This document shows positions 1 to 13,006 of a DNA stretch of 64,000 nt, piece by piece (the stretch's first letter is position 1; every line of letters starts with the position of its first letter). The position numbers and the translations under genes were made by a program. The DNA is from Bolinopsis microptera (taxonomy: Eukaryota; Ctenophora; Tentaculata; Lobata; Bolinopsidae): NCBI RefSeq assembly GCF_026151205.1, contig NC_087079.1:5475230-5539229 (forward strand). Direction: 5' to 3'. The notes under the pieces were generated by a model. That model ran no database searches. It was not told where the DNA came from and saw only the letters and a list, made by a program, of their open reading frames with translations.

Positions 1-430
1 ATGAGGACTCAGGAGGAGGACTCAGGAGGTGGACTCAGGAGGTGGAGGAGGATGAGAAGGACTCAGGAGGAGGAGGACGACTATGAGGAGGACTGAGGAG
101 GACTGATGGGGAGGAGAAGGAGGATTAGGAGGAGAAATGAGGATGAGAAGGAGAAGGAGGAGGACTGGGAGTAGGACTGAGGAGGAGAAGGGGATTGAGG
201 AGGAGGGTGAGGAGGACTGAGGAGAAGGACGAGGACGAGGACGAGGAGTCAGGAAGAGGACTGAAGAGGACTGAGGAGGAGAAGGACTCAGAAGGAGGAA
301 GACTTAAGAGGAGGAGGAGGAGGACATCTAAATGTTTTGTCTGTTTTTGTCCGTTTTTGTCCGCCCTACTTTTTGTCCGTTTTGAAAATACAGGGTACCG
401 AGCGGACACAAAACATGATCCCCCAGCCAA
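1..430. mobile_element. Right end of a polypurine repeat element (partial)
   Basis: Bases 1-335 are almost pure GGA/GAGGA/CTGA polypurine. They are followed by repeats of tttttgtccg, then gaaaatacagggtaccgagcgga and aacatgatccccc. The same order (polypurine, tttttgtccg repeats, gggtaccgaacgga, aacatgaccccc) occurs near 24865-24983 inside the element at 21601-25180. This is therefore a second copy cut by the window edge. The ORFs crossing it are low-complexity shadows. Confidence 0.7.
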
Positions 431-882
431 GCATGTGTTACGATACAAATGTACTTGACTATACATTTAAGGTGCAGTGTACTAGTGATATTATGGTATG
501 TTTAAAGACCGGACCACAAAATATAACCCGGTACCTAGTGTTGTACTAATACATAATAACAAGTAACAGGGATAAAATTAATGAGCAGAAACAATCGATC
601 TCACGTCAAGAGGCCAAAGCACTCGGGTCTGGGAGTACATGACAACTCCAACTAGTAGTGAGCATACTAGCCCCTGGCCTGCAGTGGAAAAACACATAAA
701 ACATACTATTGGAATGTCCAATTAGTTCGTTTTCTCATAACAATATAGCATATGTAGGGTTTTTTATCACTTCTGAGAGGTTTTAGAGATCGATTCTCTA
801 AAATTTCTCAATTTTCCGATTTTTCCGATTTTTCCGATTCCGATTTTGGCCTCATCAACCCTCATATCGGACATCGGGTTGG

Positions 883-918
<36 letters not shown>

Positions 919-1080
919 ATTTACCACCGCATTTCAATAAGACACCCAGCTGATATCCGGGGATATAATATAGCTCTTCTATTGATTATTTAACTGTCGT
1001 TATTTGCTGTATAATGTGGCCTATTTTCCAGTGTAGTTTTTAGAATTATAACGGAGGTTTTCAACGTATCATTTCGTATC
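431..1080. other. Gene-free stretch upstream of the secreted sushi gene
   Basis: No coding region seen. It holds repeats of the word ttttccga (about 815-845) and a run of about 35 C at 883-918. The promoter of the gene starting at 1081 should lie here, but no clear TATA or initiator could be fixed. Confidence 0.4.
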
Positions 1081-4000
1081 ATGCGGATAATCTTGCTGCT
1101 GTCCCTTCTCTTTATTGAAAATGCTACTGAGGATCTAGATGAAGGTAGGATCACCATGGTATTTACATAATTTATATTGTTATTAGTCAAATAATATTTT
1201 TAAATAATATTTGTAGTCGATTGAACTATGAAATGGACAATCGATCTAATATATTCATAACACAACAATCGTCGAGTAATTTCTATAATTGATAATATTT
1301 TACTTGTGATATTATTATCTACCAGCTGATGTACTGTAATCTACTTTAATAATAATAATAATAAGAAGGAATTTATACATCGCTTTATAGCCATAAAGAA
1401 CTCAAAACCCAAAGATTCAGTTCAAACCATCTAAAGCGACTCATGAGTAACATGTACATAAGAACTTATTTTTATGAAGTATGGATTTTATGAGAGAGGT
1501 AATACATGATACTTATACAAATATGTTTTCAAAGAGATGAGTTTTTAGTTTCTTTTTAAATAAGACGATATCAGTTAGTGTTCTCAATTGATAAGGAAGC
1601 TGATTCCAAACAGAGGGTCCACAGTAGCTGAAACTTCTCTCGGTTTTACTATAGTTTGAAATAGGAGGAACATTTAGGAGGAAATATTCTTCCTCAGTTC
1701 TTTAAGATAATAACGTGGTTATAACAACAGGATGGGTAGCAGTACAACGTACAGATACTTTATACTTCAATCTGGAGCAGTATTCTCTTGAAATAAAGAC
1801 TGATAGCACGCTAGGGAGTTTAGATAAAGTGCGTGTGTTCTTCTACACTTCAAATGAAGATCCTGCAGGAGGACTCTACCTCGAATTCTACTCTCCTCCT
1901 AAGTACTTTACCACATATTGCAGAGAGGATTACACTTACTTCCCTACCGACCTTATACCTACTGCAACAGACAAGGTATGGAGAGTAACGTTAACTAGAA
2001 CCTCAGGTATCAGACTAGTTATAGTGGTACACTGTAACGAGGTGGAGGTGATCAACATCCTGATGTCAGACTCAACGTGTAGTATAAGTAACTGGAGCAC
2101 TTACTGGAGCAGGAGCATTGCAAAGATATGGTTTCATTCCTCTGACACTGCCTCTGATTTCTACAGACCTCTAACAGGTAACTGGGTAATTCAAGATCTA
2201 AAATCTAAAATACGAAGATAAATGTTGATTGTAAAACGTGCATAACAGTTTTACGTGCCTATGAACGTAACGTGTAATACTCGATGTATTTCTGAATACA
2301 ATGTTTTGTCTTTTATGGTATTATTGAGCCCAGTATAAAATATGTGAACTATCAAACTTATTTTAATTATCAAGGGCAATATTTGTCAGGATGTACTAAA
2401 CTGAAGGCTGAGTGGACAAGTACGATTGAGACAGCAGCCAAATTTCCAGTAGACCCAGGAACTGTCTTGAAAGTGACCTGTTCTGACCCAGGAGCTCTCA
2501 ACAAAGGGAGCAATGAAGTGACTTGCACAGGGACAGAATTCACTTTCTCAAAAGAGCCTTGTTGCTTCAGCCTAGGTAAATCATTATAATAATATTTGTT
2601 ATGCGCATAATCTGGTTAAATAACTGATTTGAGAACTGACTTTTTGGAAGGTGGATGCATATAAAAACAGGTAAACACTTCAAAATGTCCCCAATCAACG
2701 AATCTATTATTATTTGGCCGGGATAGAATCCAATTGCCCAACTTAACCCTACCATGTCCAAAATGACCCCTGTCCATATTTACCCCACCCTACCCAATAC
2801 CCATCTGTTAACTTAGATATCAATTAAAACAAGAAAACGTGATAACTACATAATATCTGCTAAATATCTTTATTCGAAATGTATACTCCCTTTTGAATAT
2901 CTCCCTTGCTTCAAGCATGATTACTAAATTTCGGCCGGCAATATCTGTAGATAACACTCTAAATAACTCTAATTCAGGTTATTATATATAATGAAGAAAG
3001 AATTTTTTTCCCTACTCTTGCCGAAGGCAAAAAGATCGTAGGGAATAAGTAATCGGGTTTGGATATATGAGGTGGCCCGATGGACCTGCGATGATGACAA
3101 AAGTCTGCTCCTTCGAAATATAGACCACTCCCCTATAATTAAGTGTATAGGAAGCGTCTGTTATGCTGCGCGCGACGCTAGCCATGTGTTAATTAATTAC
3201 AGTGAAATTCCTCCTTCGCAAAGTTATTTTCCGCAATTTTCTGGATTTATTTATTGTTGATGCGCGGCGCTGCATTGGTCAAATAAATCGTCAATTTATA
3301 CCATGCACGAATCACACTCATTTATAAAAAACATAGTATGTAAATATGATGCACTTTTTTCCAGTCACACATTTCACTCAAAAGAATTAATTGTACAAGT
3401 ACATCGTAGGGAAAATTGATCGTGCGTGGTTCACCGCGGCGAAATTCTTGTTACACGAGAAAGCGACGTGATGAACGATGAACCATTCAACATAAGCTAT
3501 ATTAATATATTATATATATAATATACTTATGTTTCTTTTTTGTTCTCAATTAGTGAAATCATCGTCAATTATAAATTTGATCTCCTAAAACCTCATGCTC
3601 GATTAAAATCGTTTTACTGCTGATAATACTGTAGGCAAATTATATTAATGAATAAAGTTCTAATTTCAGAGCAACGAGGTATAAAAAGAGCAGAGGACCG
3701 TTCACAAAGGATGATCCTACTCAATCTGTCGCCATGAATTAGTTCCGTCAAGGTTATATTACATTTTTATTACAGTTCATAAAATTGATGGAAAATATTA
3801 TTATTTCTAGTAAACTATCCTCAAACACTGTTATCTAGTCATTGGCATAATGGGGTGTCGAAATACTATGGCTTTAACTGAAGCTACATCCATGTCGATT
3901 TTAAAACCTTTGCTTTCAGCTTCAAAATGAAATACTCTCGACTCAACTCAACCGCGTAACAAAGTTTAATCAATGACAGTATAGATTAGAATGTACAGGG

Positions 4001-5843
4001 AGTGCTGACTTATATTTTGATATTTAACTTAAATATACTTTCAATACGTTATTTATTCTTACTGAATGGTAAAAAGTATAAAGGTGTGGTGGTAACTGAC
4101 AGAATTGGAAAAAAAATCAATCGTTAATAATTTCTAATCCCCAGGAAGGTTCCTGAGGACACAGGAACAAAGATTGTAGAGTTGACTAGTAGCCGTAGGG
4201 AGGGGAGGGAGAGGAGGGGGAAGGATCTAAATGCACGGAGCACTGTATGATCAGCCTAGCCCTAATACATTTAAACTTTCCTGTAATTTTAATCCTTCAA
4301 GCACCGAACATGAACATTTAAGATCCGACCTTAAACTGTTGGTACCATATCATAGAACAGTAGAACCACTCATTTAACATCTAAATGTGTGTCTCACATC
4401 AATGAAATTAATTTCGTGTCTTTAAATAATGCTGCTCACAATTTACGTTACAAAACACTTGGTTACAACTTTGAGTAGTAGGACATAAACAATCCACACC
4501 ATGGTACACTACCACCCCAATGCCATGTATTCCATGCAGTTAGCCTCCACATCCGGCCTCCTGCCTGTAAATGGAAATAAACGCATTAAAAAAGGTGAGT
4601 TTAAGAGTCTCTGAAGGTGAACCAAACTTGACTGAGATGACGTTTTATCATGTATTTGACATATATTACACAAATAATAACCCCAAATATGGTAAAGGTC
4701 TCTGATAAACTTTTAATTTTTCATGTTAATGAGTTGTTCAATTGTTTGATTTCAGAGCAACAAGGTCGGCAAGGAAAACAGTCCTAGTATATAGCCTAGG
4801 CCTACCGAGTATCCGCAAGGTTTAAATTTAAGTTTGAACTTTACAAATGAACATACATATTTTTAACAACAGACCACCAATAAAATTTTAAAATGCTATT
4901 TATAGCATTTATAAAAGTGTTTTGTAATCAAATTTGTTAACGACCAATTTTATAAGTAATTGAACTAATTATTTTAGCGATTGGTGAATGACAGTCAGCA
5001 AATAGTTTTATAGCGATTAAAAACTCAAACCAACGCCAACACGACTTTAAAGTTATGAAGTAAGATAATAACAATTGCTTAATAAAATAACTACTTTAAT
5101 GGCAGCTATACTTGAAAAATGTTATTTTGTAGGTTCTTAGTGTGGTTTATTTGTAAGTTCTAAGTTAGTGACGTTATTTTAACACCTCAGGGCTGCTCTT
5201 CAAGAGCGAACATCAACTCATGATCACTCGGAAACCCCTTATCTCGCAGATAAGCTTTGGAGCTTTCTGTCTAATCAATGTGAGTTTTGGATCGTAGTGT
5301 AAATGAGGAAGTATAATTTTAATCACTAAATGATATAAAGATATTAATTGCATGAACTCGTGAATTAATTAACTTTGATACATCCCGTTATATAACTTAT
5401 CGGTCATAATTATAACGGACAATACTCTCACGCTAAAGACATTAGCATGAATAATTTTGTGTCCCTACATATGCGTAGATAAGGGTATAGCCAATTACTA
5501 AATTAGCTTATAAGTATACTAGGACAATCACTCCTCAATCACATTCTATAGTTCAAAAAAAGAGTAAAATTCTTATTAAAAGATCATAAAAATTGTCCAA
5601 TTCTTTGGATATTTTCGGGCGGTCAAGAGCGTGAATAATTAAGTCCATGAAAAATTTGGTCTGTGAAAAATTTGTCCGTGATAAATATTACCGATAAGGT
5701 ATGTTTTAATGAAAGCCATTGGTGATTTCACACGAAATTAATATCATTCTCAACGATTAGAAGTATGCGGTCCATGTAATTAATTACATTTAAATATTTC
5801 AGAGCATCAGCAACATGTATCTTGTATCCCAGAAAGAACTTAA
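1081..5843 (+). CDS. Secreted protein with an invertebrate beta-rich domain and a sushi/CCP-type domain
   Basis: Exons join at 1081-1144, 1731-2177 and 2375-2575, all phase 1, with GT/AG borders. Exon 1 encodes a clean signal peptide (MRIILLLSLLFIENATED). Exon 2 encodes a domain of about 149 residues ending in IWFHSSDTASDFYRPL, a block I associate with secreted, lectin-like multidomain invertebrate proteins; I cannot give it a Pfam name with certainty. Exon 3 encodes a complete sushi-like module with four cysteines in the usual order (GC, VTC, EVTC, EPCC) and the PGTVLKVTC strand. The last exon is uncertain: 3670-3737, 4756-4787 and 5803-5843 each follow a ttcag acceptor, continue in phase and stop quickly. 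The product is probably extracellular, in recognition or adhesion; function unknown. The end coordinate depends on which last exon is used. Confidence 0.65.
2576..3669. other. Intron following the sushi exon
   Basis: AT-rich. Contains short inverted words around ccctac...gtaggg (3010-3045). No coding signal beyond a chance ORF. Confidence 0.4.
3738..5802. other. AT-rich stretch between candidate terminal exons
   Basis: Holds the second candidate terminal exon at 4756-4787, a purine-rich run at 4196-4230 and otherwise AT-rich sequence without an open frame. Nothing else recognised. Confidence 0.4.
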
Positions 5844-6135
5844 CGACATCCCAGAAGTAACTACTAACTTAACATCCCAAAAGGAACCTACCAACCTTCA
5901 ACAACCCAGAAGTAACCTAACAACATCCCAGAAGGAACCTGGCAACATCTTAGAAGGACCCTTACATCGCAGAAGGAACCTAACAACATCACCTGATAAC
6001 ATCTTAGAACTTTAGAAGGAACCTAACATCGCATAAGTTACCTGACAATATCTTAAAAGGAACCTAACACCCCAAAAGGAACTTAACAACGTTCCAGAAG
6101 GCACCTAACAACATGATTCCAGAAGGAAACTAACA
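5828..6135 (+). repeat. Degenerate minisatellite, about 22 bp unit
   Basis: Imperfect tandem copies of cccagaaggaacctaacaa. The repeat begins inside the third candidate terminal exon of the upstream gene. Confidence 0.75.
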
Positions 6136-8224
6136 ACAATGCATCAAATAAGACTGTGAACACTAGCATGCTAATAATTTAACGCGAACGAAGCAGAACG
6201 TGTTTCTATGCAATCAATTTTATCAATGTGCTCCTAATTTTATATTATACTTGAGATTTTACCAAATAACGGAGTAGTTCGCTGTTTATTAGTCTCATGA
6301 TTGAGATTTTACAGTAAAGACATATCTAGAAGTACAACTGCTATGATGCCGTTTTGACTTTCATTTTCAAGCTTAAGTCGGGGACACTTCATGATCCCTT
6401 TAAAATTTTCATGAAAAACCTTTTATATTATATTGTCGGGTTTTTTTTCCTTTTGACTTTTATGTCAGATAAGCTTTCTAGGTAAATTAGATTAAGCATC
6501 AAAAAAAATACTACATTTTTTTTAATCAATAAACTTTCAAATTGTTACACAAATACATCATTTTATTTCAAATGAAATTTCGCCGAATGACCTTACATGC
6601 CTTGACAGGTGACCGAGTGTAAACAAAATTACGGACACCGAAACACCAGTTGATCAGTAAACTGGTCATAGCAATTACATCGGGCCCTATAATTACATCG
6701 GGCCCTATAAAAAATAATACTTTCTCAATTTAAATTTAATTACCTTAAGAACGACAAATTTAGTCTACCATAAATTTAGTCAAACTTTTGACTAACATTT
6801 TTGTAAACCAAATTTCATGTGACTACATTTTTCGGCGACAAATTTTGAAGTAGACCAAAATTTTAGTAGAGCATATATATGAAGTAAATTTTATTGAGCT
6901 TACATTCTTAATCATATGTTTATGACAAACAGTTAAATATCGCTTACTGTACACAGGTCCCTACTGCGTGTAATAAGAAATTGTATGCTATGATATGTAA
7001 CTAATGTATATAATGTTGGCTCGCCGTTGGAATGTTCCCAGATCGAGAATATTCCTCCTTACCAAAATACGCGCGTATGGTTTAAGTTACAAGATCAAGA
7101 GGTTAATATTTTGTCCACGTGACCGTCGCGTTTGGCGCGCGGTGTGCACGTGGGCCCATGGTACATTTCTGATACATGCAATGTGTTCTGTTTTCTGTAC
7201 TTAGTACACTATAAAGTATAACTTTATGTGCTAAATTGAGAAAAAAAAACTAGCTTAATAATGGAATAATCAAATAAATGAAATGGAAAAGTCGAAAAAT
7301 TCGACTAAAATTGTTTTAGTCTAAAAATTTGCAAATTGTGCCCAAAATTATGGTAACCAAAATTATTGTAACCAAATTTATTGTGACCCAAATTTGTTGG
7401 CCCTAAGGTATCACGGCTAACAGAAAACCGAGCAGCTTCATCATAAAAAGAGTTGGGACACGTTGCTAAAGATACACGTGTTGAACACTATTTAATTATT
7501 TAGTGGTGATTTTGAATGGTCCTTTCAACCTAATGTGTCCTCTCGAACATTCCTTATTTAATTTTTTTATGGCAGCAGTACAGTTATGTATGTTTAACAA
7601 GTGACCATTTCCCAAAATTTTATAATTCAATTCTTACCGGGCACCGGCTAAATTGGCGAATTTAGTTGTCAGCAGCCAACAGCTGTGGGAATGGAAAATT
7701 CTTGATCGTCATCCATACTGTTATTACTGATACATTATTTTGAAATAAGTAAAGTATAGTAAGGGTGAGGTTAAAAAGTCAGGATTTTAAATTTACTAAC
7801 ACCCTAGCTAGGCAATACCGTAACACGGTACTCAGTGACCAATAAGTGAGGTCGGTGAGAGTGACACAAGTCACCAACAAGGTACTGGAAGCTGTATATC
7901 CGGAGAAAACGTTGATGGAATAAAAATTTTGAAAATGTCCTACCGGTAGGACATTTTGCTTTAAAGAGTGATTATCTCAAATGTTTTACATGAACTCATG
8001 ATGTAGTTTAACGAAGATTTCAAGCCCAACTAGTGTGTTCCCTTTTCATAGATAAAATGACACTGTACATGTGGTTGTGAAGTGGCCCATCACACGTGGC
8101 TAATGTTACCAGACTTATAAAGTAGTTACCTGTCGTCTGTAAGATCTGTGTCTTCTAATGTGTACTTTGTAAACTTTTGTGGGGTAATTTCGTGCTGAGC
8201 TCTGAAGAATCTCTTGTTCGATCC
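6136..8224. other. Gene-free AT-rich stretch with word repeats
   Basis: No gene seen. Contains a tandem duplication of aattacatcgggccctat (about 6674-6711). Many variants of accaaatttagt/accaaaattattgt occur at 6750-6870 and 7320-7400. A perfect 26 bp palindrome lies at 7932-7957. The ORF at 7004-7204 has no recognisable features. Confidence 0.5.
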
Positions 8225-8225
8225 T

Positions 8226-9182
8226 GGAGAGGGGAGGGTTAGGAACCTATGCGGAGGGAGAGTTAGGAACCTATGCGGAGGGGAGAGTTAGGAACCTATG
8301 CGGAGGGAGAGTTAGGAACCTATGCGGAGGGAGAGTTAGGAACCTATGCGGAGGGAGAGTTAGGAACTTATGCGGAGGGGAGAGTTAGGAACTTATGCGG
8401 AGGGGAGAGTAAGGAACTTATGCGGAGGGGAGAGTAAGGAACTTATGCGGAGGGGAGAGTTAGGAACTTATGCGGAGGGAAGAGTTAGGAACTTATGCGG
8501 AGGGGAGAGTTAGGAACTTATGCGGAGGGGAGAGTTAGGAACTTATGCGGAGGGGAGAGTTAGGAACTTATGCGGAGGGAAGAGTTAGGAACTTATACGG
8601 AGGGGAGAGTTAGGAACTTATACGGAGGGGAGAGTTAGGAACTTATGCGGAGGGGAGAGTTAGGAACTTATACGGAGGGGAGAGTTAAGAACTGATGCGG
8701 AGGGGAGAGTTAGGAACTTATACGGAGGGGAGGGTTAGGAACTTATACGGAGGGGAGAGTTAGGAACTTATGCGGAGGGGAGAGTTAGGAACTTGTGCGG
8801 GGGGGGGGAGAGTTAGGAACTTATGCGGAGGTGAGAGTTAGGAACTTATGCGGAGGGGAGAGTTAGGAACTTATGCGGAGGGGAGAGTTAGGAACTGATG
8901 CGGAGGGGAGAGTTAGGAACTCATGCGGAGGGGAGAGTTAGGAACTTATGCGGAGGGGAGAGTTAGGAACTTATGCGGGGGGGGAGAGTTAGGAACTTAT
9001 GCGGAGGGGAGAGTTAGGAACTGATGCGGAGGGGAGAGTTAGGAACTTATGCGGGGGGGGGGGAGAGTTAGGAACTTATGCGGAGAAGAGAGTTAGGAAC
9101 TTATGCGGAGGGAGAGTTAGGAACTGATGCGGAGGTGAGAGTTAGGAACTTATGCGGAGGGGAGAGTTAGGAACTTATGCGG
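8226..9182 (+). repeat. Minisatellite, 25 bp unit
   Basis: About 38 tandem copies of a unit close to GGAGAGTTAGGAACTTATGC plus GGAGG, differing mainly in the length of the G run (up to 10 G near 9052). Highly homogeneous, so probably recently expanded. Confidence 0.95.
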
Positions 9183-9329
9183 TAACACTAGAATGGACTT
9201 TATTAAGTACTTTACATGTATCACGTATATAATATTATACCTTCAATCAATGAACACGTCTTGTTGCTGATAAATTTGTGCTATCAACTCAACTATATCG
9301 AAATCATCTCCATTTATAGTAGACCAACT

Positions 9330-11812
9330 GAACGATGGCTCTAACAGAAGGAACAACCAAGCTGTGAACAACTTACCGAAGGCTCTTACAGTAGGAATAA
9401 CCAAGCTGTGACCAACTTACCGAAGGCTCTAACAGTAGGAATAACCAAGCTGTGAACAACTTACCGAAGGCTCTAACAGAAGGAATAACCAAGCTGTGAA
9501 CAACTTACCGAAGCCTCTAACAGAAGGAATAACCAAGCTGTGAACAACTTACCGAAGGGCGAAGGCTCTAACAGAAGGAACAACCAAGTTGTGACCAACT
9601 TAGCGAAGGCTCTAACAGAAGGAATAACCAAGCTGTGAACAACTTACCGAAGGCTCTAACAGAAGGAATAACCAAGCTGTGAACAACTTACCGAAGGCTC
9701 TAACAGAAGGAATAACCAAGCTATGACCAACTTAGCGAAGGCTCTAACAGAAGGAATAACCAAGCTATGACCAACTTAGCGAAGGCTCTAACAGAAGGAA
9801 TAACCAAGCTGTGAACAACTTACCGAAGGCTCTAACAGAAGGAATAACCAAGCTGTGAACAACTTACCGAAGGCTCTAACAGAAGGAACAACCAAGTTGT
9901 GACCAACTTAGCGAAGGCTCTAACAGAAGGAATAACCAAGCTGTGAACAACTTACCGAAGGCTCTAACAGAAGGAATAACCAAGCTGTGAACAACTTACC
10001 GAAGGCTCTAACAGAAGGAATAACCAAGCTATGACCAACTTAGCGAAGGCTCTAACAGAAGGAATAACCAAGCTGTGACCAACTTAGCGAAGGCTCTAAC
10101 AGAAGGAATAACCAAGCTGTGAACAACTTACCGAAGGCTCTAACAGAAGGAATAACCAAGCTGTGAACAACTTACCGAAGGCTCTAACAGAAGGAATAAC
10201 CAAGCTGTGAACAACTTACCGAAGGCTCTAACAGAAGGAATAACCAAGCTGTGAACAACTTACCGAAGGCTCTAACAGAAGGAATAACCAAGCTATGACC
10301 AACTTAGCGAAGGCTCTAACAGAAGGAATAACCAAGCTGTGACCAACTTAGCGAAGGCTCTAACAGAAGGAATAACCAAGCTGTGAACAACTTACCGAAG
10401 GCTCTAACAGAAGGAATAACCAAGCTGTGAACAACTTACCGAAGGCTCTAACAGAAGGAATAACCAAGCTGTGAACAACTTACCGAAGGCTCTAACAGAA
10501 GGAATAACCAAGCTATGACCAACTTAGCGAAGGCTCTAACAGAAGGAATAACCAAGCTGTGACCAACTTAGCGAAGGCTCTAACAGAAGGAATAACCAAG
10601 CTATGACCAACTTACCGAAGGCTCTAACAGAAGGAATAACCAAGCTGTGAACAACTTACCGAAGGCTCTAACAGAAGGAATAACCAAGCTGTGACCAACT
10701 TAGCGAAGGCTCTAACAGAAGGAATAACCAAGCTATGACCAACTTAGCGAAGGCTCTAACAGAAGGAATAACCAAGCTATGACCAACTTAGCGAAGGCTC
10801 TAACAGAAGGAATAACCAAGCTGTGAACAACTTACCGAAGGCTCTAACAGAAGGAATAACCAAGCTGTGAACAACTTACCGAAGGCTCTAACAGAAGGAA
10901 TAACCAAGCTATGACCAACTTACCGAAGGCTCTAACAGAAGGAATAACCAAGCTGTGAACAACTTACCGAAGGCTCTAACAGTAGGAACAACCAATCTGT
11001 GGACAACTTACCGAAGGCTCTAACAGAAGGAATAACCAAGCTGTGAACAACTTACCGAAGGCTCTAACAGAAGGAATAACCAAGCTGTGAACAACTTACC
11101 GAAGGCTCTAACAGTAGGAACTACCAAGTTGTTGACAACTTACCGAAGGCTCTAACAGAAGGAATAACCAAGCTGTGACCAACTTACCGAAGGCTCTAAC
11201 AGTAGGAATAACCAAGCTGTGACCAACTTAGCGAAGGCTCTAACAGAAGGAATAACCAAGCTGTGAACAACTTACCGAAGGCTCTAACAGTAGGAATAAC
11301 CAAGCTGTGAACAACTTACCGAAGGCTCTAACAGTAGGAATAACCAAGCTGTGAACAACTTACCGAAGGCTCTAACAGAAGGAATAACCAAGCTGTGAAC
11401 AACTTACCGAAGGCTCTAACAGAAGGAATAACCAAGCTGTGAACAACTTACCGAAGGCTCTAACAGTAGGAATAACCAAGCTGTGAACAACTTACCGAAT
11501 GCTCTAACAGAAGGAATAACCAAGTTGTGAACAACTTACCGAAGCCTCTAACAGAAGGAATAACCAAGCTGAGAACAACTTACCGAAGGCTCTAACAGTA
11601 GGAATAACCAAGCTGTGAACAACTTACCGAAGGCTCTAACAGTAGGAATAACCAAGCTGTGGACAACTTACCGAAGGCTCTAACAGAAGGAATAACCAAG
11701 CTGTGGACAACTTACCGAAGGCTCTAACAGTAGGAATAACCAAGTTGTGGACAACTTACCGAAGGCTCTAACAGAAGGAATAACCAAGCTGTGAATTACT
11801 TACCGAAGGCTC
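9330..11812 (+). repeat. Minisatellite, 44 bp unit
   Basis: About 56 copies of a 44 bp unit that starts gaaggctctaacagaaggaa. Two variant classes alternate: one with gtgaacaacttacc, one with atgaccaacttagc, which gives local higher-order patterns. It lies only about 150 bp from the 25 bp minisatellite. Confidence 0.95.
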
Positions 11813-13006
11813 TGACAGGAGCTTTAACAGGGGTTCTTTTCTTCTCTACTTTATCACTAGTTAGGCTGTTATACAACTCTATCGATGGGGTTATGTTCAC
11901 CTTTTCACTTTCGTTTCTGCAGGTGTTTAGACTTAAATTATTCAATAATCTAAGAGGGAAAATAAGCCTATTTAGAACTTCCGTTCAAATGGAAATTGCA
12001 ATTCAAAGCAGGTTAAAAGTAGTCATTGCTGTAGCATCGCAATTTCAGATTAAAATTTTATGAAAAATCTCCTAAATTTCCTCAAACGCTACAGAACAAG
12101 TAACGCAATTACTTTTTGATGGTGTACCCCTAAAAACCTTGAGGTTGAGCGGGGTGCAGGGGGTGGTGCCATGGCCGGGGTGAGGTCAGAGGGGGCCACC
12201 GTGTCCCGGCTTAACGACCCGAACACATCACTTGCCCGACTTCTGAACTGAAACAGGAGGTTATCTGAATTATTGTAACCACCGTGGTTTGTAGCCATAA
12301 TCCGGTATTACTTAGTGAAAATGATTATAAAATAGTTATTAGTAAAACCAACTAATTGACAATTAGATCAATTAACTGATCGTTAGTTCGCACTAACTAC
12401 CTGAGTTCGTTCCTCTGTTGGAAGAGATGTATCTGGGGAGAACAAGGTGAATTTGGGCTCTTCTTTTGGTGCTTCTAATTTCATCCTATAATGATAAACG
12501 TTATCTTTAATTATTAGCTTTTGTTTGTGAAGTAGATAGAGAAACTATTGTTGCGTAAATAAAGTGTTATTTATAACACGCTTTGAATGAAAAGACATAC
12601 CCTTTAAAGAAGTGTGTCATTCAAGCGTCACTCTTTTCATTCAAGTATGGCTCTTTTAATTTAACCGTGTATTGTTCAGCGAATGTATTGTATTAAGCGT
12701 TCTTTAAAGTTTAAAGATTATTTGAGTACATTAAAACTAGGGATTTAAACTAACTTTCATAGAAGTAAATAAATTAAATTATTTGGACAATTATATATTT
12801 GGACATTTTCCGGCAAATATTTCGAAACAAAACTTTGGGTAAGACTTTCAGAAAATCAATTTCAATATTTCGATCATATCATGAGTCATGACCATCATAA
12901 TAAGAACGTAAGAACAATCAAGCTTTGAGTTCACATAGCACCAAACTATTTAACTTCAGATATTTCACTCAAGATATTTCACTCAAGATATTTCCCTCAA
13001 GATATT
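11813..13006. other. Gene-free stretch downstream of GLRX3
   Basis: AT-rich. Holds a GC-rich patch at 12130-12240 read by a minus-strand ORF (12089-12298) without recognisable features. Tandem copies of tatttcactcaaga at 12960-13013 run into the GLRX3 stop codon. The GLRX3 3' UTR and poly(A) site should lie here. Confidence 0.5.

Noticed and set aside
8226-11812. CRISPR-like array
   Set aside because: Units are contiguous tandem repeats without unique spacers, and the genome is eukaryotic.
11791-12063. 90-residue hydrophobic plus-strand ORF
   Set aside because: Its start lies in the last copy of the 44 bp minisatellite; no homology or splice sites support it.
12089-12298. 69-residue minus-strand ORF in a GC-rich patch
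   Set aside because: Considered as a first exon, but no donor-linked partner or recognisable domain was found.
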